A stretch of DNA of 55,194 nucleotides from Methylococcaceae bacterium (GTDB lineage Bacteria > Pseudomonadota > Gammaproteobacteria > Methylococcales > Methylomonadaceae): contig JAKIUK010000022.1 of NCBI GenBank assembly GCA_021647585.1, positions 1 to 55,194 on the forward strand, given 5' to 3'. Shown piece after piece: positions 26,563 through 35,039 of this stretch. Position numbers and translations under genes: made by a program. Position 1 is the first letter of the stretch. Each line of letters begins with the position of its first letter. Under the pieces are notes generated by a model, which saw only the letters and a list, made by a program, of their open reading frames with translations, was not told the origin of the DNA and made no database searches.

Positions 26563-26581
26563 CGAGAATCATTATCATTAG
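26563..26581 (+). promoter_or_regulatory. Fur box upstream of bfd-bfr
   Basis: The sequence cgagaatcattatcattag about 25 nt before the bfd start matches the Fur consensus (GATAATGATAATCATTATC) in its ATCATTATCATT core. It fits the known iron repression of bacterioferritin-associated ferredoxin genes. Confidence 0.7.
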
Positions 26582-26605
26582 CAAAGGCGAATTCAAGAGG
26601 TTCTT

Positions 26606-26797
26606 ATGTACGTTTGTATCTGCAAAGCTGTAACCGACACACAAATTAAAAATGCAATCAGCAATGGTGCCTGTACACTTAAACAGTTACATCAAAGCTG
26701 TTCAGGTGCCGGTAGTGTCTGTGGAAAATGCCGAAATCATATGCAACAATTACTTGACCAAAACCTGGACCATCAGCCTATAATAAAGGCAGCCTAG
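26606..26797 (+). CDS. bfd: bacterioferritin-associated ferredoxin
   Basis: A 63-residue Bfd. The four [2Fe-2S] ligands are Cys4, Cys6 (MYVCICKAVT) and the pair in GSVCGKC. Bfd reduces the ferric core of bacterioferritin so that iron is released to the cytosol. It has an AAGAGG ribosome site and is followed 16 nt later by bfr. The Fur box just upstream suggests induction under iron starvation. Confidence 0.95.
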   Translation: MYVCICKAVTDTQIKNAISNGACTLKQLHQSCSGAGSVCGKCRNHMQQLLDQNLDHQPIIKAA

Positions 26798-26813
26798 GAG
26801 CGAGGATATTCTT

Positions 26814-27278
26814 ATGAAAGGTGACAGCAGAGTCATTGAGTTTCTTAATAAAGCACTAGCCAATGAGCTAACTGCAATAAATCAATACTTCTTACATGCC
26901 CGTATGTATAAAAACTGGGGCTTTGAAAAACTTAACGAAAAAGAGTATCACGAATCCATTGATGAAATGAAACATGCGGATCAATTAATTGAACGTATTC
27001 TGTTTCTTGAAGGACTTCCTAATCTGCAACAACTAGAGAAGTTAATGATTGGTGAAAACCCTCAGGAAATGTTGGGTTGTGACTTAAAACTTGAGCAATT
27101 AGCTGTCCCCCCACTCAGAGAAGCCATTGAATACTGTGAAAGCATTAAAGATTATGTGTCCAGAGAAGTTTTCAGCAACATACTGGAAAGTGAAGAAGAA
27201 CATATAGACTGGCTGGAAACCCAGCTGGAATTGATTGAAAAAGTAGGTCTACAAAATTATTTACAATCACAAATGTAA
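26814..27278 (+). CDS. bfr: bacterioferritin
   Basis: A 154-residue Bfr. All ferroxidase ligands are present at E. coli numbering (E18, E51, H54, E94, E127, H130) and the haem ligand is Met52 in IDEMKHADQ. It stores iron in a 24-mer shell with haem between subunits. The stop codon is immediately adjacent to the stop of the convergent kbl gene, with no gap. Confidence 0.96.
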   Translation: MKGDSRVIEFLNKALANELTAINQYFLHARMYKNWGFEKLNEKEYHESIDEMKHADQLIERILFLEGLPNLQQLEKLMIGENPQEMLGCDLKLEQLAVPPLREAIEYCESIKDYVSREVFSNILESEEEHIDWLETQLELIEKVGLQNYLQSQM

Positions 27279-28496
27279 CTAAAAAGCTTTTAAAACAGCT
27301 AATAAATAATCAATATCTTTTTCCGTATGACAGGCAGAAACCTGCAATCGAATTTCTTCCTCACCTTTAGGCACAACAGGATAGTTCAGTCCGGTTGCTA
27401 AAATAGTATTTTCAAACAAGTGCTTTACCAAAGCTGATGTTGCAGCTGTATCTCTAATTAAAACCGGCACTATTGGGTGTTCACTATCCAGTGTTTCAAA
27501 TCCTGCTTGTATTAAACCACTTCTCAATTGCTTATTTAATTCTCGCAACCTTTTCAGTTTATTGACCCCTTCTATACTATCAACAATCTCCACTGTTATT
27601 AAAGCCGCTGCTGCTTCTGCCGGTGTAATAGGATTCGAATAAATGTAAAGAGGTGCAGTTTCTTTTAAATACTCTATAACTTTTGTACTGGAAACTACAT
27701 AACCTCCATTAACGCCAAAAGCTTTGCCTAAAGTAGCAATTAACACATCCGCTTTAGTTTTGGTAACCTCTTCCGTACCCCGCCCTGTTTGGCCAAATGC
27801 ACCAACGCCATGAGAATCGTCAACCAGAGTAATAATACCCTGTTCATAGCCCTGCTCATATTGCTTGCATATTTCTACTATCTTATCTAACGCTGCAAAA
27901 TCACCACGCATGCTAAAAACACCATCCGTCACCACACAGACACGTTTAAACCTTCCGCTATTCGTTTGCAAAATTTGGTTTAATTCAGTCATATCAAGAT
28001 GCGCATAAACCATTTTTTTAGCCGGTTTTGCTAAGCGAATCGCATTGATAATGCAATTATGATTCAATGCGTCACTCACAACCAAAGTATCACGCGTAAT
28101 AAACTGAGGTAGCACACCCATCATGGAGGCATAAGCCGCACTGAATAACAAAGCTGATTCACGGCCATGAAACTCAGCCAGTTTGCATTCTAAGTCCTTA
28201 TGAGGTTGATATGTACCACTGATAAAGCGAACTGCACCTGGCCCCGTACCAAAAATTTCAGCAGCTTTAGCTTCTGCATTAATGACAGATTTATCAGTCG
28301 ACAATCCCAAATACGAATTGGAGTTCATACGTAAAAAACCTTTACTTCCCTGTTTAGCAAGTAAATAACGTGGGCCATACCCATCAGCTGCAAGCTTTAT
28401 ACCAGTAATAACCAATTCATGTCTTTTTGCTGTGCCTAGCTTATCCTTTTCTGATAATTGTTCGGAGAATATGGTTTCAACTCTATCCAATGACAT
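27279..28496 (-). CDS. kbl: glycine C-acetyltransferase (2-amino-3-ketobutyrate CoA ligase)
   Basis: A 405-residue alpha-oxoamine synthase from the ATG at 28496 (a GTG precedes it). Family features are NSNSYLGLS, GTGPGAVRFISGTYQPHKDLE, DALNHNCIINAIRL, VTDGVFSMRGD, VDDSHGVGAFG and the PLP lysine in LIATLGKAFGVNGG. It cleaves 2-amino-3-ketobutyrate with CoA to glycine and acetyl-CoA. It overlaps the upstream dehydrogenase gene by 14 nt, so the two steps of threonine breakdown are coupled. Confidence 0.93.
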   Translation of the reverse strand: MSLDRVETIFSEQLSEKDKLGTAKRHELVITGIKLAADGYGPRYLLAKQGSKGFLRMNSNSYLGLSTDKSVINAEAKAAEIFGTGPGAVRFISGTYQPHKDLECKLAEFHGRESALLFSAAYASMMGVLPQFITRDTLVVSDALNHNCIINAIRLAKPAKKMVYAHLDMTELNQILQTNSGRFKRVCVVTDGVFSMRGDFAALDKIVEICKQYEQGYEQGIITLVDDSHGVGAFGQTGRGTEEVTKTKADVLIATLGKAFGVNGGYVVSSTKVIEYLKETAPLYIYSNPITPAEAAAALITVEIVDSIEGVNKLKRLRELNKQLRSGLIQAGFETLDSEHPIVPVLIRDTAATSALVKHLFENTILATGLNYPVVPKGEEEIRLQVSACHTEKDIDYLLAVLKAF

Positions 28497-29454
28497 CACA
28501 TCCTCCCGTTAATTTAACAGCCAGCTTTTCCAGCATGTCCTTCACCATCTCAGATAAGGTAAATTCAGCTTGCCAGCCCCACTCCAAAAAAGCACATTGA
28601 TCATCCATATGTCTGGGCCAGGAATCCGCAATTGCCTGTCGCACAGGATCAACTTTGTAAGTAATAGTAAATTCGGGTATATGCCGCTTAATCTCCGCTG
28701 CCAACTGCCCTGGTGTAATACTGATTGAAGTTATATTAAAAGCATTATGATGTATTAATTGTTGAGAATCTGCTTGCATTAAGCTAATAGCTGCTTTCAC
28801 TGCATCCGGCATATACATCATATCCAATTGTGTACTCTCTGCAAGAAAGCATTGATAAGTTTTTTTTTGCAATGCCGCATAAAATATTTCAACTGCATAA
28901 TCGGTAGTACCACCACCTGCTTGTGTTTTATATGAAATCAATCCTGGATATCTTAAGCCCCGGACATCCACAGCAAATCGTTGTTGATAATAATCACAAA
29001 TTAATTCACCTGAAACCTTGGTCACACCATACATGGTATTGGGTCGCTGAATAGTATCTTGAGGCGTATTGATTGCTGGGGTCAGGGGACCAAACGCGCC
29101 TATAGAACTCGGGAAAAACACAGCACACCGCATCATTCGAGCAGTCTCCAATACGTTCATCAGTCCGTTCATATTGATATCCCAGGCTTTTTGCGGCATT
29201 TTTTCTGCAACAGCTGATAATAATGAGGCCAGATGATAAATTGTATCAATTTGCTGATCCTTAACCACTTTAATTAATGCAGATTGATCCCTGACATCAA
29301 AGCTTACAATAGGACCCGTTGCCGCAATATCAGGACTCGGTTGCCGGCTATGCCGAGCCGCAATAACATTTTCATTGCCATAGATATAACGTAGAGCCAT
29401 GGTCAGCTCAGAACCTATCTGCCCGGTTGCACCTGTAACTAATATTCTTTTCAT
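28483..29454 (-). CDS. SDR-type L-threonine 3-dehydrogenase
   Basis: A 323-residue extended short-chain dehydrogenase. It has the NAD-binding VTGATGQIGSELTMAL, YHLASLLSA, the catalytic FFPSSIGAFG and YGVTKVSGE (YxxxK), and the LRYPGLIS motif specific to epimerase-type threonine dehydrogenases. It oxidises L-threonine to 2-amino-3-ketobutyrate, the substrate of the following kbl product. The specific activity is inferred from these motifs and from the gene pair. Confidence 0.88.
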   Translation of the reverse strand: MKRILVTGATGQIGSELTMALRYIYGNENVIAARHSRQPSPDIAATGPIVSFDVRDQSALIKVVKDQQIDTIYHLASLLSAVAEKMPQKAWDINMNGLMNVLETARMMRCAVFFPSSIGAFGPLTPAINTPQDTIQRPNTMYGVTKVSGELICDYYQQRFAVDVRGLRYPGLISYKTQAGGGTTDYAVEIFYAALQKKTYQCFLAESTQLDMMYMPDAVKAAISLMQADSQQLIHHNAFNITSISITPGQLAAEIKRHIPEFTITYKVDPVRQAIADSWPRHMDDQCAFLEWGWQAEFTLSEMVKDMLEKLAVKLTGGCDVIG

Positions 29455-29456
29455 AT

Positions 29457-29704
29457 TTACAATGCCGAATACTTTTTATTGCCTAACAGCATTTCAAATT
29501 CAGTGACAGGATCGGATTTTAAAGCAAGTACCCCTGACCATAATTACAACCTACTATAGCTAATAACTTTCTTTGATATTCAGTTTCTATGCTTACAGCG
29601 TTTACCTTCAGACCCAGTTTATGAGACATCAGAGTTATTGTCTCAGACAATACCATATCATTTATCCCTGGCGCTAAATTACTTGTGAAAGAAAGAACGA
29701 TCAA
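29457..29704 (-). pseudogene. EAL-domain phosphodiesterase, C-terminal remnant
   Basis: The frame from 29704 reads IVLSFTSNLAPGINDMVLSE, TITLMSHKLGLKVNAVSIET and EYQRKLLAIVGCNYGQGYLL. This is the end of an EAL (cyclic-di-GMP phosphodiesterase) domain with several conserved residues changed (EGIET has become VSIET). A one-base shift near 29521 continues as LKSDPVTEFEMLLG to a stop at 29457. Only about the last 80 residues remain, so it is inactive. Confidence 0.75.
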
Positions 29705-29895
29705 TTTTCAAAACCTCTATATGAATTGGTATGAATGATGATTATATCTCGGTTTTTTTATTTTTAAGAAGCCGAACTAAAATGCGACTAGGAATTCGGT
29801 GTATCGCACAATAATTTCAATCAAAATTGAGCATATTAAACGAACAACATCAAAGAAACCTTGCAAACAAGGAGTTTTGGTCCATAATTACAAGG
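29705..29895. other. intergenic, nothing recognised
   Basis: AT-rich stretch between two divergent gene relics. No conserved element seen. Confidence 0.4.
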
Positions 29896-30942
29896 ATGAT
29901 ATCTCGCCATTTACAATCAAAGCTTAACTACTTTATTGATAATTACCCTGCTGTTGCCTTATTAGGGCCACGACAAGCTGGTTATTCTTGATGAAGTACA
30001 ACGTGCACCTGAGCTATTTCAAAACTTACGAGGTTTAATTGACCAAGAAAGAGGGAAAGGTCTTCGTAGCGCACGGTTTTTATTACTGGCTCTACTTCAA
30101 TCGAACTACTTAAACAATCTAGTGAAACGTTAGCTAGTCGTATTGCCTATATAGAACTACCACCATTACATACCTTAAAAGTCACATGCGATCAACATGA
30201 ACAACTGTGGAGCCGTGGTGGTTTTCCAGACAGTTTTTTAGCAAATAATGATCAAATTAGCTTTCAATCGCGTTTAGATTTTATTCGTACTTATCTTGAA
30301 CGAGATATACCGCAATTAGGCCTCCGTATACTTGCTGAAACTTTACGCCGATTCTGGGTAATGTTGGCACATAACCAAAGTGAATTTCTTAATCCCGCCA
30401 AGCTCGCTAGTGCATTAGGCGTTGATGGTAAAACGATTGCCAAATATCTAGACCTTCTGGTCAATTTTCTATTAGTACGTCGATTAAAACCTTGGCATGA
30501 AAACACCGCAAAGCGCATGGTTAAATCACCCAAGGTTTATATAAGGGATAGCGGTATAACACACGCTCTTTTAGGCATTCAGACTCAAGAGAGTTTGCTA
30601 GGTCACCCCATCTGTGGCAGTAGCTGGGAAGGTTATATTATTGAGAACATTGTTAATCTAGCTCCTCATAATAGTGAAGCCTATTTTTATCGCAGTAGTG
30701 GTGGTGCAGAATGTGATTTAATCTTAAAATTTCCAGACCAAAAAACATGGGCGATTGAAATTAAGCGTAGCTTAAACCCTAAAGTGGAAAAAGGTTTTTA
30801 TTATGCCAGTGATGATATACAGGCAAATAAGCGTTATATTATTTACCCTGGCGAGGAAACTTATCCACTCGCATATGATACTGAAACGATTAATTTGAAT
30901 AGCTTATTAAAAAAATTAAATGCTCTTACTCCAAGCTTTTGA
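29896..30942 (+). pseudogene. AAA ATPase of the ATPase-DUF4143 family, broken
   Basis: The ATG at 29896 starts MISRHLQSKLNYFIDNYPAV, ALLGPRQAG, then the Walker A lysine region is missing and a frame change leads to VILDEVQRAPELFQNLRGLI. A second single-base shift sits near 30090 (LLLGSTSIELLKQSSETLAS restored by one G). From there the frame is open through WSRGGFPDSFLA, YLERDIPQ and the DUF4143 domain (LRRFWVMLAHNQSEFLNPAK, SWEGYIIENI, DLILKFPDQKTWAIEIKRS) to 30942. The 193-codon frame from 30361 is just the intact tail. Proteins of this family act in unclear DNA- or toxin-related roles; this one is dead. Confidence 0.85.
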
Positions 30943-31096
30943 AACAAATATCCTGAATTCAGGCACTTCTATTATTCTAGGAAGAGCAGAAATATAATCC
31001 CCCCAACAACTCTAGACAAAAAATCAAAGCAGCCTCATTACAACTTAGTTACTATTTTTAAAAACTAGAATATTAAAATGAGTAGAAAAAATAGTC

Positions 31097-31150
31097 TACA
31101 GTGCTGAGTTTAAAAGTAAGTTTGTGCTAGAAGTTTTAGAAAATGCAGGA
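31097..31150 (+). pseudogene. IS3-family OrfA N-terminal relic
   Basis: Eighteen codons read YSAEFKSKFVLEVLENAG, which matches the 'YSAEFKxKVVLEAL' start of IS3-family OrfA proteins. The rest of the element is gone and the frame soon ends. This is a small relic only. Confidence 0.55.
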
Positions 31151-31316
31151 ATAACGATAGAGCCCTCGCTGAAAACTAGGGAAGGCATCAAAACTAAACT
31201 GAGGAGTTACAGGTCGATTTACTAAAAATTTCAGCATAAAAATATTAAACTGAGTAGAAATTGCATTTAAAATATTTAAGAGCACAGTATGAACACAGCG
31301 AGCAACAGACATAAAA

Positions 31317-31347
31317 AAACCCATCTACTCATTGAGTAGATGGGTTT
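31317..31347. terminator. strong bidirectional hairpin terminator at the island border
   Basis: AAACCCATCTACTC (31317-31330) and GAGTAGATGGGTTT (31334-31347) form a 14-bp perfect stem with a 3-nt loop, flanked by A-rich and T-rich ends. It sits 7 nt beyond the tRNA-Glu 3' end and is the natural terminator of that tRNA (minus strand). Confidence 0.85.
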
Positions 31348-31353
31348 CTAATA

Positions 31354-31397
31354 TGGCGTCCCCAGGGGGGTTCGAACCCCCGTTACCGCCGTGAAAG
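31354..31397 (-). tRNA. 3' fragment of a tRNA-Glu gene (anticodon loop to CCA), island attachment site
   Basis: On the minus strand CTTTCAC (anticodon loop, anticodon TTC), GGCGG (3' half of the anticodon stem), a perfect GGGGG-TTCGAAC-CCCCC T-arm, TGGGGAC, G and CCA follow as in bacterial tRNA-Glu. Upstream (31398 on) the 5' half is absent: the complement of the acceptor strand and D-arm are not there. This is therefore a displaced 44-nt tRNA end created by site-specific integration, not a working tRNA. The first 14 nt recur at 53714-53727. Confidence 0.85.
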
Positions 31398-31514
31398 TTC
31401 GGTGTATATAACCTCTAACAACTGCATACTACTTCAAAGTCCCTTTAATATCGATGATACATCGCATTTGAAGATGTGTAAAGATGCTAGAAGTAGTAAG
31501 AAGGAGTATAAACC

Positions 31515-31538
31515 ACTGTAGTTTTTACTGTAGTTTTG
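31515..31538. promoter_or_regulatory. tandem 12-bp repeats, putative integrase arm-binding sites (left)
   Basis: ACTGTAGTTTTT and ACTGTAGTTTTG are directly adjacent. An inverted ACTACAGT lies at 31992-31999, and the same core occurs at the other end of the island (53621-53643). Short direct repeats shared by both ends of an integrating element are typical integrase arm sites. Inference from pattern only. Confidence 0.45.
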
Positions 31539-31827
31539 GTTTTGCAAAACTAATCAGTACAGTTAACAGTTACAAAAAGTTTCACGGCTTTTGCTACGCC
31601 TTTTTTTAGGGCGTGCCTTTTCACTAATCTCCTCTGCAACTAATCTTAACTCATAATACATATTCTAGCTCTTACGCATATTCCCTTCCGGCTGAAAGAA
31701 ATCTCATCAAATCTTATATAGACTTGACTCAAATGAATATCTTGCAGCTTAACTGTAAAACTAATGCTGTCATTAATTCCAAGAATAAAAAAATTTATTG
31801 CAGAATTTTTTTTTCAGGTTTTTCAAA

Positions 31828-31900
31828 CAGGTTGTCCATGTTGTACGTTGTCAAGATACAACCTACTACCAATGTAACCTTGTCAGGGAACTATTTTTCT
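31828..31900. repeat. island palindromic repeat, copy 1
   Basis: Shares 'CAGGTTGTCCAyGTTG' and 'AACTATTTTTCTG' with copy 2 at 34344-34419 and 'GGTTG...GTTGTCA...AACC' with copy 3 at 39403-39476. This copy is the most diverged. Confidence 0.5.
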
Positions 31901-32248
31901 GATTAAATTTTTGTATTTGTACAAAATGAAAAAGCGATTCATTTGATCGATAAGTGATTGATTCTACCTAATATGATCGGTGAAAAAACCGACTACAGTA
32001 ACCGTACGTTGACGCAGAATTATTTCTTTACATAGGGCGTGGTAAATGTTTGTTTTGCTGTTGACGGTGGTGTATCGCGATATTTTCAAAAATAAAAATT
32101 ATTATTTTAAATCCTGAATCGTAGTGTTGGTATGCTCAATTGACTGACTGGATTCGAACCTAAGCGGGCATAGGAAAAATCACTTTTATATGGAATAACG
32201 TTTTGCTAAGTTGCGGAGTTAATCTTGAGATTCTTGTTAGATTGTTTT

Positions 32249-32542
32249 TTAAGTTGATTCATTAGGAAGCTTAGGTAGAGCTTTTAAGTTTTTTATATAA
32301 CGTTCATTGTTATATGACTTTTGGTGTTTAAGTACACCGAATATTTCAATAGATAATACTGATGCAATATATCGAATTGCATTTTCTCTTGACTCTCCAG
32401 ATTTCATGAGCCGCTCTAATGTCTGTTTAGTTTCAGGTGGATTATTATCAGTAAGCTGATTCTCTACTACTTCAACAATTGCTTCCCCAGCTTTTTGTCC
32501 ATCTTCACTACCTGCCTGCACAATTTTCTCTTTTTTTTTCAT
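32249..32542 (-). CDS. conserved hypothetical protein, 97 aa
   Basis: A small, soluble, charged protein (MKKKEKIVQAGSEDGQKAGE; NNPPETKQTLERLMKSGESR; VLKHQKSYNNERYIKNLKAL). The 'PPETxxTxxRLxxxGxSxxxAxxxIxxVLxxEIFxVLKHxxxxxxxRYxxNLxxLP' pattern resembles a proteobacterial family of unknown function that I recognise but cannot name. It has AAAAA-rich upstream sequence and a weak ribosome site. Confidence 0.6.
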   Translation of the reverse strand: MKKKEKIVQAGSEDGQKAGEAIVEVVENQLTDNNPPETKQTLERLMKSGESRENAIRYIASVLSIEIFGVLKHQKSYNNERYIKNLKALPKLPNEST

Positions 32543-32729
32543 GTTTATTCAACTCATATTTTAATTACTCAAAACTTAATTAACGCCGAGTTCAGTTGAC
32601 GCTGGCACATGTTCGATAAAATCTGACAAAGTAGTGAATTTTGATATAAAACAGGACCTTTTGGTGTAGGCTTTTTAATATTCTGCTTAACCGAGTAATT
32701 TAGGCTTGGCTTATGTCCCTCTAATTGTA

Positions 32730-33023
32730 TTATTTGAGTTTAAAATTCAGCTCTTCGTTATATTGTTCATTATCGAAAAAATCAAGGCACTCTTTACATT
32801 CTTGCCATATTCCTTGGTGATTTTCATTATAATGAAAATAGCATGCACTATAATTTTCATGTTCAAACTGGCAATATCCACCACCACGTATAGAAAGAAA
32901 AGCAGTATCACAGCAAATCCATTGATTACAACACTGCGTTTTTACTAAAGGCAATGACTTTCCCCCACAAAAACGACAATGCTCTCCAGGGATTGGCTTT
33001 GCTTCCATTCTATTAAATGTCAT
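32730..33023 (-). CDS. cysteine-rich putative zinc-binding protein, 97 aa
   Basis: Contains at least ten cysteines in paired form: CRFCGGKSLPLVKTQCCNQW, ICCDT, YCQFEHENYSACYFH and CKEC. The arrangement suggests two zinc-binding sites. Similar small proteins with the 'LVKTxCCxxWICCDTxxLSxRGGGxCxxEHExxSxCxxHYxExHxGxWQxC' pattern occur across bacteria, with unknown role. Ends 186 nt from the previous gene, same strand. Confidence 0.7.
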   Translation of the reverse strand: MTFNRMEAKPIPGEHCRFCGGKSLPLVKTQCCNQWICCDTAFLSIRGGGYCQFEHENYSACYFHYNENHQGIWQECKECLDFFDNEQYNEELNFKLK

Positions 33024-33758
33024 ACGGCTCTTCCAATATTAGATATTAAATTAATTATAAAAGTAAAAGATAAAAAATGCTTGATTAATAAATATACCCT
33101 ATGAATCATACTGAAGCTCAGAAGCCAGGAAATTATGATTGTATGCCCGCTTATGGCTGCAAGCGACCATCCAATCTAACAATATAGGGATAAGATTGAA
33201 GTGAGTTTTCAATGGGCAGTAGCCGATCCATTTCAGACATTGATCTTATTCAAATAAGATAAATTCTTTTAATTTAACATGGCTATTAACAAACCACAGG
33301 TTGATTACTAACAGGCTTTCAATTGAAACTTTGAATTTAAATCATGCCGCTTGTTTGCTGGTTTTCTAATGTTTAAAACTTAGGAAACCAGATATGAAAT
33401 AATTAAAATTCAAGGTAACCTGTGGTTTGTTAATAGCCATGTAATTTAATTACTTTCAAAGATAACTTTTGAAAAATAAGTTGTTGTTCTATTTTTAAAA
33501 ATTTTTTCTTATATTGAATTTTTTGTGATTTTGGTAATCAATTCACTGTGGAGTGTTAGCCCTTAACAAACGAAGGTTATTAATTCAAAGAATTTATCTT
33601 ATCTGTCCATATTTAGCTTTTTTATGAATTGTTAGGAGATTCAATGGGGAATCATTAATTTGTGTTTCTGATCGTTACAGGAGTTCATTTTCTGTTGAAA
33701 ATTCATCAAAAAATGATGCCATGAATTAGTTACTTTTATCACAATTTGGAGAAAAGAA
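33024..33758. other. 735-bp intergenic region with a MITE-like element
   Basis: No gene supported. It contains the 164-bp inverted-repeat element at 33278-33441 and, upstream of smbP, an AT-rich stretch that presumably holds its promoter. Confidence 0.5.
33278..33441. mobile_element. MITE-like element with 25-bp perfect terminal inverted repeats
   Basis: catggctattaacaaaccac + aggtt at 33278-33302 is repeated as the exact reverse complement at 33417-33441. The inner sequence continues as an imperfect inverted repeat (TTGAATTT / AAATTCAA) with a further inner hairpin (ctggttttcta / taggaaaccag). There is no coding capacity. The size and structure fit a miniature inverted-repeat element mobilised in trans. 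Confidence 0.75.
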
Positions 33759-34103
33759 ATGAATTCAAAAATAACAAAATCAATAGTTGCAATTGCTGTT
33801 CTTTTTGCAGTTGGCGTAGTAGGTGCAGCAGAACACCATGCCGCTCAGGCACTTGAGCATGCTGCTGTAAGTGGCGTTCATGGAGAGATGGGACATGCAA
33901 AAGTTTTGACACAACATGCGAAGGAAGCATTGAAACATGCAAAAGCTTCAGAAAAAGAACATGCTGAAGCTCATGTGCATATGACCAAGGGTGTTAAGCA
34001 TCTTAATGACGCAATCAAGCATGGAAAAATGGGGCATGCTGATGTTGCAACCAAACATATTAATGAAGCTATGACACATATTAAAGCTTCAATAGGAAAA
34101 TAA
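33759..34103 (+). CDS. smbP: SmbP-like small periplasmic metal-binding protein
   Basis: A 114-residue protein with a cleavable signal peptide (MNSKITKSIVAIAVLFAVGV, VGAAEHHA). The mature part is a His-rich helical repeat (HAKEALKHAKASEKEHAEAH, HMTKGVKHLNDAIKHGKMGH) like Nitrosomonas europaea SmbP, a copper-binding four-helix bundle. It may buffer copper or other metals in the periplasm. A GGAGAAAAGAA ribosome site precedes it and a terminator follows. It is a single-gene transcription unit inside the island. Confidence 0.88.
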   Translation: MNSKITKSIVAIAVLFAVGVVGAAEHHAAQALEHAAVSGVHGEMGHAKVLTQHAKEALKHAKASEKEHAEAHVHMTKGVKHLNDAIKHGKMGHADVATKHINEAMTHIKASIGK

Positions 34104-34115
34104 AGTTACTTTAAT

Positions 34116-34170
34116 TAAGCTGACCAAACTGATTAATCATTTTTGATAACCTGGTCAGCTTATTTATTAA
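34116..34170 (+). terminator. terminator of smbP
   Basis: TAAGCTGACCA (34116-34126) pairs with TGGTCAGCTTA (34152-34162), followed by TTTATT. Loop about 25 nt with internal pairing possible. Confidence 0.75.
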
Positions 34171-34769
34171 CAACTTGACCGTAAGTAATAGATAGCATCT
34201 CCCTGTAAAAATATCCAGAATGTCCACTTTTGGCTGACAATAGACGTAGTACAGGTATTAAGCAATCCTGTTAAATCATCTTTAAGTAAATCATGTTAAA
34301 TCCAAAAAATTCATCCTGATTCAAAAATAAAATGTTTTCAAATCAGGTTGTCCACGTTGCACAACCAAAAATTGACAACCTCGCAACGTCCACAATCATT
34401 TTCACAAACTATTTTTCTGCAAAAAATGAACACCTGGTATTACTCCATTAAATATCATCCAGTGCTATTTAATACCAGAAACTGCCGTTAAACCATTTTC
34501 ATCAATACAACTACCGACAACACAGTCCATAAAGTTAGGTCACTGTCATATACGCAAAAACAATTTTGCTTATTAAACAAACTGAACAGCTTTCATTCAA
34601 ATGTAGACTATCCATATTTCAGGTAATTCCCAGACCTTTATTTCATCAACATTATTTTAATAAACAAGATTCATTATTTTTATTAAAAAAATCAGCTTAT
34701 CAACAATTTCATATAGATATTAATTGTTGTGTGTAACAGCACACTCCCTTAACTTCCTATGGAGAACTT
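34171..34769. other. intergenic region upstream of the phage-like operon
   Basis: About 600 bp without a gene. It contains palindromic repeat copy 2 (34344-34419) and a 9-bp stem (CTGGTATTA at 34432 / TAATACCAG ending near 34474). 'AATAAACAAGAT' near 34660 recurs downstream of repeat copy 3 (near 39523), hinting that the two operon leaders share ancestry. Confidence 0.5.
34344..34419. repeat. island palindromic repeat, copy 2
   Basis: Imperfect dyad: left half CAGGTTGTCCACGTTGCACA, right half GACAACCTCGCAACGTCCAC AATC (reverse complement similar to the left half), then ACAAACTATTTTTCTG as in copy 1. It lies 350 bp upstream of the first gene of the phage-like operon. Confidence 0.6.
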
Positions 34770-34973
34770 ATGAACTCATTCGTTCCCCAGTCATTAACCA
34801 GCACTAACGAATTTCACCATTCAACAGTAGCCGTTAATAACACCACTCCAGATCAATTAATTTCCAGTGCTTTACCGCATGACGAAGGCGATTTATCTGG
34901 ACTTTTTACGACTCAAAATAGATTAAATATGCCTATTCCATTAGGTGCGTCTAGTTTGTTTTGGTTGATATAA
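34770..34973 (+). CDS. hypothetical protein, 67 aa
   Basis: A small protein (MNSFVPQSLTSTNEFHHSTV...) with a strong ribosome site (TGGAGAA, 5 nt before ATG). It ends 66 nt before the next gene, which also has a strong site. I recognise no family. It seems to be the first gene of the cluster running to 39257. Confidence 0.55.
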   Translation: MNSFVPQSLTSTNEFHHSTVAVNNTTPDQLISSALPHDEGDLSGLFTTQNRLNMPIPLGASSLFWLI

Positions 34974-35039
34974 AAAGAACAATACTTGGACAGATTTAAT
35001 TGTCTTGTCCTTTATTGTTGCTAACAAAAGGAGAATTCT

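Larger units (their letters stand above)
31398..32248. other. left end of the island, non-coding
   Basis: About 850 bp with no supported gene. It holds the putative integrase arm sites (31515-31538, 31992-31999), palindromic repeat copy 1 (31828-31900) and a small hairpin around 31600. Short frames here lack ribosome sites. Confidence 0.5.

Noticed and set aside
32145..32170. 'ggattcgaacc' resembles the T-arm of a tRNA
   Set aside because: The flanking bases do not pair to a T-stem and no acceptor or anticodon arm can be found.
24403..34250. Degenerate 'atgcccgctcatggctg'-type phrases near 24403, 33141 and 34217
   Set aside because: They share a few bases but differ in most positions; too weak to call a repeat family from one window.
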